Assembly (NCBI GenBank): GCA_003427395.1
Contig: BFEA01000069.1
Coordinates: 323,294 to 367,090 of the forward strand
From: Chara braunii
Lineage: Eukaryota; Streptophyta; Charophyceae; Charales; Characeae
DNA length: 43,797 nucleotides
Reading direction: 5' to 3'
The position numbers were made by a program, and so were the translations under genes. Shown piece by piece: positions 10,536 through 43,797 of this stretch. The notes under the pieces are model-generated. The model was not told the DNA's origin. It saw only the letters and a list, made by a program, of their open reading frames with translations, and made no database searches. Each line of letters opens with the position of its first letter. Position 1 is the first letter of the stretch.

Positions 10536-10746
10536 ACTGGCGGTTTTAGTACTTGGCCCAGCTATCGATGCCGAGTCTGGAATGCCCCTGCGCGCCAATT
10601 TTTGCCGAAGCGCCCTGGTACCGTTTCAATTTTTTTTTGGCTGGCGCTTCCAGCCATTGTCATCCGGTACCCCGAAGCCCTAAACGCGCAGCGCGTTAAC
10701 GGGGAAGTGCCGCGGCCGATAGCTGGGCCAAGTACTGGTGGTTTAA
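10536..10746. mobile_element. Foldback element family B, copy 1
   Basis: A perfect 20-bp inverted pair: AGTACTTGGCCCAGCTATCG (10548-10567) and its reverse complement at 10717-10736. The centre holds a GGCTGGCGCTTCCAGCC palindrome. The outer sequence is TGGTGGTTTAA-like. Related copies lie at 11455, 24617, 35684 and 41380. Confidence 0.8.
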
Positions 10747-10883
10747 GCAATTGTGTGTATGGTTGGGTTTCGATGAAGATTCGTAGCTCGTTGGGTTTTC
10801 AAATAGCCACTGATCGATTGATAAAGATTGGTAATAGCCAATAGGTTATTCCACCAGTACTTGGCCCATACATCGACCGCGGG

Positions 10884-11454
10884 TAAACTGCTACTACCCC
10901 CGCCGTCATAAATTAGGGGGGGACCGGTAGCACAGGTCCATGAGGGGAACCGGTAGCACAGTGTGGGGAACTGGCAGAGTGGCAAAATTACAAAATGCAT
11001 CAAATTGACGCCGCAGTTTATTTCATGGTTAAAATTATTTTATTTTTTTAAAAATATTTTTCCTATAAAGATCACGGCAAAATCTACGGACCCTCGAATT
11101 TTCAGAGTTGTCGAATCATCCTTCTGAGCGCGAAAAATCGCGAAAGTTGGGTCACTTTTCCCGTTGGCCCATACATGGTTAGAGGAACAAAAATGCAAAA
11201 TGTGACGAAACGGCATTTACTTCACCGTCTATTTTTTATTTTTTTTCCTGGAAAGATCACAGACCTAATCTACAGGATCTCAAATTTTCACATTTTTTTG
11301 TCAATTTTTATGAGCGCGAAAAATCGCCAAAGTTCACACTTGAAAATTCTTGGACAGGACCCGCCTGCACCTGCCGGTCGGCCCCCCCCCTAAGTACGCG
11401 GCCCGTAAGGCCAGGAAAGTCGATTTTAGGCCGGCGGGGGTAGTGGTGGTTTAA
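10884..11454. mobile_element. Non-autonomous ~570-bp element (family D), copy 1
   Basis: Bounded by TAAACTGCTACTACCCCCGCC on the left (21 bp from 10884) and GGCGGGGGTAGTGGTGGTTTAA-type sequence on the right (ending 11454), which are near inverted. It contains two GGTAGCAC blocks, an A/T-rich middle and GATCACGGCAAAATCTACGG. It matches 35104-35689 in the opposite orientation through its whole length. No open reading frame. A DNA-transposon derivative is the likeliest reading. Confidence 0.8.
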
Positions 11455-11612
11455 CGCGCTGCGACCTGAGGGCTTCGGGGTACCGGACCACAATGGCTGG
11501 AAGCGCAAGCCCAAAAGAAAACAAGATAGCCTGCGGCGGTTCGGCAAGACACGGTGCGCAGGGGTTGCCCGGCTCAGCATCGACAGCTGTGCCAAGTACT
11601 GGCGGTTTCAAC
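11455..11612. mobile_element. Foldback element family B, copy 2 (inverted relative to copy 1)
   Basis: Holds GGGGTACCGGACCACAATGGCTGG, the reverse of the copy-1 centre, and ends GCCAAGTACTGGCGGTTT. It directly abuts the family D element. Confidence 0.65.
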
Positions 11613-12060
11613 AAAGAGCTTGTGCCAGGCCAATCTAGAAGCACGTTCCGGGTGTCGCCGTCTGATATTGTTTTTTTTTTTTTTTTTTCGCCTTCTGATG
11701 TTGCTAGTAATGGTATATGAAGGCACTCTGTATTTGAAAGGACGCTTGCATAGCATGATTCAGGTTCCAAGTGTTAGAGAAGTGGGAAGTGGATATGGTC
11801 ACGTTGATACTCTTTGATACATTTGCTCAGTAGACATAGCGCTTGAGAACGCAACATTAGCACCAGCCAGTGCGCTAAGTGGCACCTCCTATTCTGATGC
11901 TTTAACTCCGTTATTATGGATTGTCAGTGGCAGCCTGGTGTTAATTAAAAAAAAAAAAAAAGATGATCGCCTCGACTTCGGGACGCACTGCGACTGCTTT
12001 TTTGGCAACTGAAGAAGTTAAAGACCTTCATAAATTTCCTTTTTTCCCTCCCCCTACCCC
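11613..12060. other. No gene seen
   Basis: T17 near 11671 and A15 near 11947, otherwise unique DNA without a coding pattern. Confidence 0.5.
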
Positions 12061-12070
12061 ATATAGCTTT

Positions 12071-12138
12071 ATCGGCAAGCATGTAAAAGGCGTGAGAAAG
12101 TAAGCCGCCTTTCTCTTGGCATTTACATGCTTGCCGAT
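12071..12138. repeat. 68-bp hairpin, pre-miRNA-like or tiny foldback
   Basis: ATCGGCAAGCATGTAAA (12071-12087) pairs perfectly with TTTACATGCTTGCCGAT (12122-12138). A second paired block, GAGAAAG/CTTTCTC, lies inside, around an 8-base loop (12101-12108). An alternative inner pairing AAGGCG/CGCCTT is possible. Confidence 0.8.
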
Positions 12139-12720
12139 GAGAAGCATCTGGGTTGTTCCGTTCTACAATAGATGGGGTAGTATGGTGTGTGTGTTCCGGC
12201 CGCTACGGGGGATCTGAAGGGTTACCTTTACAGCGAAGGACGTCATGTGAGTGTGCTTTTTGTTTGCCGATGATTTCACAAACGAAAATGGTGGAATCCT
12301 TTCTAGACAAATATGGTACACTAAATCGGAGAATTTGATCAGCTGCATTGAAATGGTCGATTGCACATCCGAGGACGTAGCCGCCTCATCAGCCCCCACG
12401 ATTAAATCAGCAGCTGCATTAGGCTCACCCACTACAGTTTTGACGATTTGTCTTCCAACTTACAGCAGACGTAACGATAACAACTAGTTATTGTTTCGCA
12501 TTTACCTTCGCGTGTTCGGACTTGAAGCTTACGTCGTTGCTGGGTAGGGTCTTTTGACTCTTTAACTAATGAGTAGCATTACACTAGATGCCATATCCAG
12601 CACATCACCGCTTCCCTTCGGGGAAGTTAGCAAGAAAGTTCCCAGCAAAAAAAAAAAAGAAAAAAAAAAGAAAAAGAAAAGAAAGTTCCCAGCTGATAAC
12701 CCGTAGGCCCCAACCAGGCT
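12139..12720. other. No gene seen
   Basis: Unique DNA with an A/G-rich tract at about 12645-12683 flanked by two GAAAGTTCCCAGC copies (12635 and 12680), which may be a small duplication around an A-rich insert. Confidence 0.5.
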
Positions 12721-12764
12721 CGGAAATATAGGCCTGGCACAAATTCAGCCACGGTGCAAATTCA

Positions 12765-12898
12765 AGATGCTCAGCTCCCCCCAGGTGCTAGCGGTGTCTG
12801 CTGTTATCAGCACCACTAGCAGTGACAGAGGCGTGTTTTCAAAAAAAAATAAAAAATAACAAAAATAATAATAATAATAATAACAAATAAATAAAAAA
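12765..12898 (+). mobile_element. LINE 3'-end fragment, second stem-loop copy with A-rich tail
   Basis: TGCTAGCGGTG (12786-12796) pairs with CACCACTAGCA (12811-12821) with one mismatch. The loop TCTGCTGTTATCAG matches that of the LINE at about 5599-5613. The downstream GGCGTGTTTTC, then an A-rich tail from 12841, also match the LINE end. Confidence 0.72.
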
Positions 12899-13217
12899 GA
12901 TGGTCTCCTGCCATGGCAACTGCCCGGACATCCAGACCGGGTTCCGGAGTCCAGTGTCCGGTCCCCATGCCCGGATGGAGGCCCCTGGGGCAAAAATAAA
13001 AAAAAAACAAAAAATGGGGTGGCCCAGGACGTTTGTTGGGTCCTAACCGCCCCTCAAAAAATACGGGGTGATTTTTAAGTGTCCTTTCACCCCACTGGAC
13101 ATGGCCTAGAGGTCCAGACACAAGACACTGCAGGTTTTTTAGGCGGCGGCTTTCGCACAGGCCCGAGCAATTTCAAAGCGGCCGTTTCGACGTGGAGCCC
13201 GCCGCTGCTGCCCGTTG

Positions 13218-13219
<2 letters not shown>
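12899..13219. other. No gene seen; dispersed CCGG-rich repeat
   Basis: 12905-12965 resembles the reverse complement of about 6265-6350. The rest is GC-rich and unassigned. Confidence 0.5.
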
Positions 13220-13291
<72 letters not shown>

Positions 13292-13315
13292 NAGAGAGAG
13301 AGAGAGAGAGAGAGA
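13220..13315. repeat. (GA)n microsatellite with a single-N gap at 13292
   Basis: A pure GA tract. Its true length is unknown because of the N. Confidence 0.97.
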
Positions 13316-13408
13316 CCCCGACGGACGGACGGACGGACAGACAGACGGATGGACGGACAGACAAACAAACAGACAAACACACCGACAAACAAACCAACAA
13401 ACAGATAA

Positions 13409-13459
<51 letters not shown>

Positions 13460-13460
13460 G
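13316..13460. repeat. (GACA)n / (GACG)n / (CAAA)n tetranucleotide tract
   Basis: GACG, GACA and ACAAAC units grade into pure GACA repeats from about 13410. Confidence 0.95.
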
Positions 13461-13822
13461 GCAATGACAGAGATATAAGAGCAACAGGACAGAGGGTGTT
13501 CCCCGTGCTAATGGAAATTCCCAATCTGTGCCTCAGGCGTAGCCGTAGCGGTCCGCTTGTGGTATTAAAATTGGTCGAAACCTGCGACCCCAGTACCCAC
13601 TTGGGTCCAATTGGGCGCTTGCAGTAGTGGTTTCACTGGCGGCAACCCCACCTGCTCTTGCTCGTCTGCGTTGTGAAAATGATGCAGAGCAGCAGAAGGT
13701 TAAATTTCTGGTCAAACCCAAAATTTTCAAATCTGGTGATTGATTGAAGGTTTTCATTCGAGGAGTTTGAGAGGAAGCCCGGCAAGGTGGGTGCAAAACC
13801 TTTTTTTTTTTTTTTTTTTTTT

Positions 13823-13876
13823 GATGCTCCTCCTCTTATGTCGAGTTTTGATGCTCCTCCTCTTATGTCGAGTTTC
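13823..13876. repeat. 26-bp tandem duplication
   Basis: GATGCTCCTCCTCTTATGTC followed by GAGTTT occurs twice, right after a T22 tract. Confidence 0.92.
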
Positions 13877-15257
13877 AAATGTCTTCCAACAGCCCTCCTA
13901 ATCACCCTCCCCCTCTGCTTCTTGCCTGTCCAATCTGTGCTTTCCCTAAACAGTGGGGCATTACTTTATCCATGTTAAGAAAGGAACAAGACAATGTAAC
14001 TGCCTTGGCATTCATTAATTCCTCACAATTTCTCACAAAGGCCAACAACATAAGCATCACTCTCACCAAGTTCCTTATCACTTTGCATCTGTTTGAAATC
14101 CAATTCCATTGCTTCGAGTGATTTAGATCAATCTACTCCTCATTTGTCGTCTTTGAAGTCCTTAAACTTGTCAAACACACAGCCCAATTTTTGAAACAAG
14201 ATCTACATTTCACTCTATAGTTCAGAATCGACGGCAACATGAACAGCATCATTAACATCAGCAGTCATAAAAGCAGAAGCGGAGTCATTAGGGAGTGTGA
14301 CAAGAACAATGTTCACATGTATTTCATTACGGCCTCACTCTTCCTCACAATCCTCGCCCAACTTTCGCTTTACATTGTTCCTTCTTTACATCATCTGTCC
14401 ACTCACCCGTCCGGTGCCCTTCTACACGTCTTCCCGCTTCTGCATCTGCCTCCTCTTCGTCACATCCATAGGCGGGCAAGCGTCGAGCAAGCGCTCGATA
14501 TGCTCTGCAGACAATCACTGTCACGGTGTCGCCTTCTCAGCACGCAGCATAATCAAGCCCCCGATTACTGTCGAACCGGGTCTGAACTTCCGAATGAGAG
14601 AGAATGGGAGAGAGAGGGCTTATAGTACCTACCACACTTCGCTGCAAATTGTTCTTGGGGACTAAAAGTCGTTAAGAATTGTCAGGGTTGCTCACTTTCG
14701 CCAGCAAGAAACGCGGTACATCTCCTCGTGTGGAAACTACAACAGCACGGCAGTAGGCGTCATGATGTTAGCAGACGCCGCTATTGCAACAGATCTCCTC
14801 ATTCCTCCTCCTAAAGCATACACATGCATTCCAAGGTGTTGTCGCACAGCCGAACTATTGTGTCTGTGCGACTCTGTGGGGATTACTCTCTGAGAAAAGG
14901 CTCAGCCACTAGACGAGGCGTTTACACTTGGCAGAAAGTTCCGGAGCACAAAACAGGACATGTCCTGGAAGCCTCTCCTTTACTGTCGAGCAAAGTCTCG
15001 CGCCTTCATTCTACAAGATCCAAAACAAAATTTGGCTATAGCGTTCATCATAGAGGAGCACAAAACCTATTCCCACACAAGTCCGCAGACCTCAACTCCG
15101 CCCTGTGACAATCGTCCCCCTTTAAGCACATCCCTCCACTCTAACCTCACTTCTCAGACACACTCATATGCTCGGCCTTTACAGGCAACACGATCAATGA
15201 ATTGCCCGCTAGGGCCGCCACAACATTAACTCAAGAAACAGCAAGCAGCTCCCTTAC

Positions 15258-15262
<5 letters not shown>
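13877..15262. other. No gene recognised
   Basis: Unique, moderately C-rich sequence. It lies just beyond the 3' end of the MUSE-like gene, across the 170-base gap. No domain, RNA or repeat recognised. Confidence 0.5.

Positions 15263-15337
<75 letters not shown>
15263..15337. repeat. (CT)n microsatellite
   Basis: A pure CT tract. Confidence 0.98.
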
Positions 15338-15341
<4 letters not shown>

Positions 15342-15509
15342 CCTGTTCTTCTTTCCTCTCTTCGACATAGTTACTCGACATATCTACTCGCTCCTTAACG
15401 GAACACTAAACCTCTGGCAGTGGGAAACTCGTTGCCGCATTCAGCTGCTCACTTGCCCAACAGATATGCCCACCCTCTGGGAAAGCAATAAGCATGACAA
15501 TACAGCAAC

Positions 15510-15512
<3 letters not shown>

Positions 15513-15575
<63 letters not shown>

Positions 15576-15745
15576 NNNNNNNNNNNNNNNNNNNNNNNNN
15601 NNNNNNNNNNNNNNNNNNNNNNNNNNNNNNNNNNNNNNNNNNNNNNNNNNNNNNNNNNNNNNNNNNNNNNNNNNNNNNNNNNNNNNNNNNNNNNNNNNNN
15701 NNNNNNNNNNNNNNNNNNNNNNNNNNNNNNNNNNNNNNNNNNNNN
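15513..15745. repeat. (CT)n microsatellite running into a 170-base assembly gap
   Basis: CT tract at 15513-15575, then Ns at 15576-15745. Confidence 0.97.
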
Positions 15746-15775
15746 CTCTGTGAACTGTCCTTCCTGTCGAGGTTA

Positions 15776-39984
<24,209 letters not shown>

Positions 39985-40492
39985 CTGTTTGGAACGCCCC
40001 CGAGAGAATGCAGACATGTCACCCCCTCCTCCCCCTTGACCCAGACACCCAGACACCCACCCCACCCCCACCCCCACCCCCCCTTCGCACAGACACAAGT
40101 GCCGCACGACCACACAGTTGGCACATGCTTGTGCTCGTCGAGGGATAGTGGAGGCCAATACACAAGAGAAGTAACCGCGAGCTCACACACGAACACTCAC
40201 ACCCCAAACACCCTGACCATCAACCACATGCAAACATGCAGATGTAAAACCCACAAACTGCACCTGTGAGATTGTGTTGGATATCAACACATCTTATGAC
40301 TTCAGCTTTGTTAATATTAATATCACACTACAAGAACACACTACAACAATGCTACCCCCATTTCATGGGAAGTCGAGGTTAATAAACTACACAAGAATGC
40401 TTCCCACATTTCAAGAGAAGCCGACGTTAGGATGCAAAGCGGTATCATCCTTCACGGTTTCAAGTGCCAAAGGACGATGTTCAGCTAAACTT

Positions 40493-40620
40493 CTCCGTAC
40501 CTTCAACCAAAAGGAGGGGAAGAGAAGCCCTCCACACTAACCTCAGCATGGACCAGCTCCGTACCTTCAACCAAAAGGAGGGGAAGAGAAGCCCTCCACA
40601 CTAACCTCAGCATGGACCAG
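40493..40620. repeat. 64-bp perfect tandem duplication
   Basis: CTCCGTACCTTCAACCAAAA begins at 40493 and 40557. The two units appear identical. Confidence 0.96.
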
Positions 40621-41379
40621 CTGTGAAACCTTAACACAGTTTGCGGAGAGAACACACCGTGCACCAACCCCCAATCTTTGAATGCGATGGAACCCCAAGA
40701 CTACAAAGAATCTCAAGGTTTACACATAAATGACCCCCTGCAAGAACCGTGGTGGGAAAAAAACGCGAGAAAAGTGGTACATTTGGAAGATTGTTAAACA
40801 CCAGTCTGGAGATACTGAAATAAACTGCATGCTATTTGCAGACCGCAGAACGTTCAATATAGAGAAATCACGTGAAGGCAAGGTGTCAAATTTGCAGAAC
40901 AGGGTGCAAAAGAGAGAGACTCTTTTGAGGGTTGAATCAGGTGTAAATACTTAATACACGTAGAGCTACCCATCACTTAGCAAAGACCTGTGGTGGATGA
41001 ACATCTAGTGAGCAGGTCAGATGACTGCACCATAAAATTCTAACAGGAGGAGCGCGTACTCGAGACGACAAGAACCCTCGATCGCTCACTACCTTCTCCC
41101 CCTTAACGAGAACACCTAGCGATCGTGAATGTCCGCATTACCTCACACACTCATTTGCAGTCCAAAAATCGACAAGAACGATCACCTTCTCTTCCCCATT
41201 GCCTTCGTCTACCTTTGTGCACCAGCCTCAATACTTGTACGCCATCAGCAATTCATGAGGGTTCTTGCTACACCCGCACACCATGCCTCTTTCCTACAAA
41301 AGCAGTATCTTTGGCTCTGTCTAGCAGAGGGCTAGGGGCAAGGCCCCAATAGTGCTATGCCTTTCCTATGGGTCAAATT

Positions 41380-41539
41380 TTAAACCGCCAGCACACGGCC
41401 CTAACCGTGTGAAAAATTGCTTGTCACCTACTCCGAAAATGCCGGAGCCGGCGCACAGTATACATCAGAGGCTGGTGTCGCATTTTGGCCCTCCGAAAGG
41501 GGCCCGCGGCTGATGTATGGCACGTACTGGTGGTTTAAG
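41380..41539. mobile_element. Foldback element family B, copy 5
   Basis: TTAAACCGCCAGCACACGGCC on the left (21 bp), CACGTACTGGTGGTTTAAG on the right, with inner inverted blocks (TACATCAG/CTGATGTA). Confidence 0.7.
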
Positions 41540-41939
41540 CAGGAAAGCATTGCACCGCTAGGCGCTGATGCTAAAAAAGTGAGGTTTCGCAGTTCCCGAG
41601 GGCTGGCAAAGGGAAAAGAGACGGTCTGAGCTATGGTTAGGGTCCACCGGATCTGAAACACAAACCATGTTCAATGCATAACATAAACAACAGAGTACAC
41701 TGCATGAGCCACACAAGACAGAGATCGTCCCAGAGTACAGTGGCAACCTGGTCGTTAAAGATGAACACCGGTGAGCGACCTCAACAAGAATGGAAGCAAG
41801 GATCCAGGTCGTTCGGGACATCTGTTACAGTTGGAACGATACACAGAAGATTTGCATGGCTTCAGTGCAAGAATACGGCACATGGTCCCATTATCCATCA
41901 GGAGTCGAGACTAACCATTCGATCTTAACGCAGATGTTT

Positions 41940-42595
41940 GATGTCTTGATTGGCATAGCATTGCGGTAGTGACAGAGATTGATGCAACTTCTGTAACTAC
42001 CATACTGCTTTGCCAATCAAAACCTCTGCACCCACATTTGGACTGCACTTCGGCATAGCGACAGCCAGATATGTTGTGCAAAGTCAGCAGACTGCGCAAT
42101 GCTACCACGCCCGCCCTCCGAGATTGACGCAATGTCTGTAACTACCATAGTGCTATGCCAATCGGAACCTTTGCATCCACATTTGGACTGCACTTAGTCA
42201 TAGCGACAGCCAGGTGCAATTTGGACTGCGCTTTAGTCATAGCAACAGGCAGATGCATCCACAACAGTTCCATTCTCAGTATGTTGTGCAAAGTCAGCAG
42301 ACTGCGCAACGCCACCGTGCCCGCCAGATATGTTGTGCAAAGTCAGCAGACTGCGCAATGCTACCATGCCCGCCCTCCGAGATTGACGCAATGTCAGTAA
42401 CTACCATAGTGCTATGCCAATCGGAACCTTCGCACCCACATTTGGACTGCACTTAGTCATAGCGGCATCCAGGTGCAATTTGGACTGCACTTTAGTCATA
42501 GTGACAGCCAGATGCATCCAGAACAGTTCCATTCTCAGTATGTTGTGCAAAGTCAGCAGACTGCGCAACACCACCGTGCCCGCCCTCTGAGCGAC
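41940..42595. repeat. Higher-order tandem array, about three units of 150-260 bp
   Basis: GAGATTGACGCAATGTC starts units at about 42120 and 42379, with a diverged one near 41970. A subunit TATGTTGTGCAAAGTCAGCA occurs near 42069, 42279, 42328 and 42539, so the middle unit contains an extra internal duplication. Confidence 0.9.
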
Positions 42596-43797
42596 CAGAC
42601 TGCTTTTGCTCTGTGAGGGAGGGACATTGAACCCCTCTCCGGGGATGTTCCCAACGAATGTGATTGCCATTCTTTAAAACGAATGCACAAAGTTAGCAGT
42701 GTTAGGCGTAGACCAGGCCTCGTCTTCACTCAGCAAAGAAGGTGAGCCAGTGAATCCAGAATCAACAACATTTCGAGAAACAGCGTAGCTCCAGTGGACT
42801 CTCCCCTTGGATAGGAGTTCACTTTCGTGGAGCTGCTGCACAAGCACCAACTCCAGCTAGAATCTTGGAACCAGGTCCGATAGCGGTCCCGCTTGAGTAA
42901 CCACTAGCACCACACATGTCTCAATTTGTTCTTTTTTTTTAATTTAATCTCAATTAGTTATTGACTTATCACCATGACATTTCACAAATGTTTAAGGCTG
43001 CCTGCCGCCCATCATTCAGAGAACGAATCCATCTATCTATTCCTCTGCATGACGCTGTACAATCAGACATTCTCAACTGAATCTGCCCGTGATTGACATC
43101 CGCGAACGTTCAGGTGTATGGCCTAAAGACACAGATATGCGTTCTCTACGTCTACAATCATCCATGGAGTACTTAAAAGACACAAAAAGCCCATGCAATC
43201 CCATGCAGAGACATGTACACAGTGAGCCAGGCACACAAACACTTGCATCGCCCATCCACCCGCCCATCCAACCAACAGACAGACAAGAGGGCCAGGCACC
43301 TCAGGCACACTGCGATGGACACCCACATATCGCATGTGAAACAAAGGTTGGGATCTGATTGTATCGGACCCCGGCCTCTCTTCGTAACTGCTGTCTTTTG
43401 CCGCATCATCGTTTGCATCCCACAGCGAGACGAGACACTTTATGCAGGAACCTGCGAAACCAGGCGAAAGATATGACAACTTGATCACCAAGATATCCCA
43501 ATCCCTTCTTTCCTTCCTTCACCCTGCAGTCGAGACTCCAACGGACGAATGGACACGATAAATATACACAGCGAAACAGATAGCTCTCCAGTTGGATTCA
43601 TCCACCAGCCCACCCCCACGTGATGCGACGACTGAAACAAGAACCACCAAGACCAGCCCCATGCTCGATGAAAAACAGTGAGGATTGCCACACTCTAAGC
43701 TTGTATTTTTCAAGGCCTCGCATTCACTATGCCACCTGAAATGCCCGGGGAGGGAAGGGGGGAGGGGGAATGTGAAAGGAGAGTGAAGGGAGGAGGG

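Larger units (their letters stand above)
39985..43797 (-). other. Upstream sequence, probably an intron of the MUSE-like gene; no exon recognised
   Basis: Exon a starts in mid-codon behind a good acceptor, so more coding exons must lie upstream on this strand. I searched for the earlier MATH strands and did not find them here. The stretch holds tandem duplications and a foldback element. Confidence 0.65.

Noticed and set aside
14239-14665. Plus-strand frames of 122-128 codons
   Set aside because: Two overlapping frames of similar length with no motif; composition alone explains them.
40730-40954. Plus-strand frame with WYIWKI, resembling a MATH start
   Set aside because: Wrong strand for the gene, and the remaining residues do not follow the MATH pattern.
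41940-42595. CRISPR array
   Set aside because: Repeats are long, unevenly spaced and nested; the host is eukaryotic and no cas genes exist.

Overview
The window looks like nuclear DNA of a streptophyte green alga. The main reason is a plant-type TRAF/MATH protein gene of the MUSE13/14 (TRAF1a/1b) family, split over large introns full of retroelements, SINEs, foldback elements and long (GA)n/(CT)n microsatellites. A Charales-like genome fits this picture, but that is inference and the species is not proven by the sequence.

Layout. About 1-5647 (+) is a decayed non-LTR retrotransposon (LINE). It has an endonuclease, a reverse transcriptase, a zinc-binding C-terminal region and a 3' end with stem-loops and an A tail. 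It carries several in-frame stops and at least one frameshift. About 5650-15745 has no recognisable intact gene. It holds microsatellites, further LINE 3' ends, a 111-bp foldback element, a ~570-bp element with long inverted ends, other hairpins, one decayed coding-like stretch, and a perfect double Tn5 mosaic end (Nextera mate-pair junction adapter) at 8822-8859, which is an assembly artefact.

From 15776 to 39984 (-) I can assemble eight exons of one gene with matching splice phases. They encode the last part of the MATH domain, the conserved VRVYLTNVE...RRFVEE helical region, the RDERRLAELGRRTVE segment, a charged coiled coil (EVAYKEAVALKRQEELI...), a second coiled coil, a long Ser/Pro/Gly/Ala-rich stretch, a Gln-rich minisatellite-encoded tract, the conserved FPHLALINDLLDED motif and a Gln-rich C terminus. 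The N-terminal MATH exons were not found and probably lie beyond the right edge. One intron uses a GC-AG pair. A single-N assembly gap inside the Gln tract breaks the frame.

The introns record LINE-type retrotransposition of cellular RNAs: a U2 snRNA retropseudogene with 14-bp target-site duplications, a U6 snRNA/LINE-3'-end chimera with 8-bp duplications, and two nearly pure poly(A) inserts with 11- and 13-bp duplications. The LINE family at the left edge is a candidate machinery, because its 3' tail motif is the partner in the U6 chimera. The introns also carry tRNA-derived SINE-like units, several foldback DNA element families (one 111-bp family with five copies) and a 61-bp-arm inverted repeat. 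The right end (39985-43797) is repeat-bearing sequence, probably an upstream intron, with tandem arrays at 41.9-42.6 kb.
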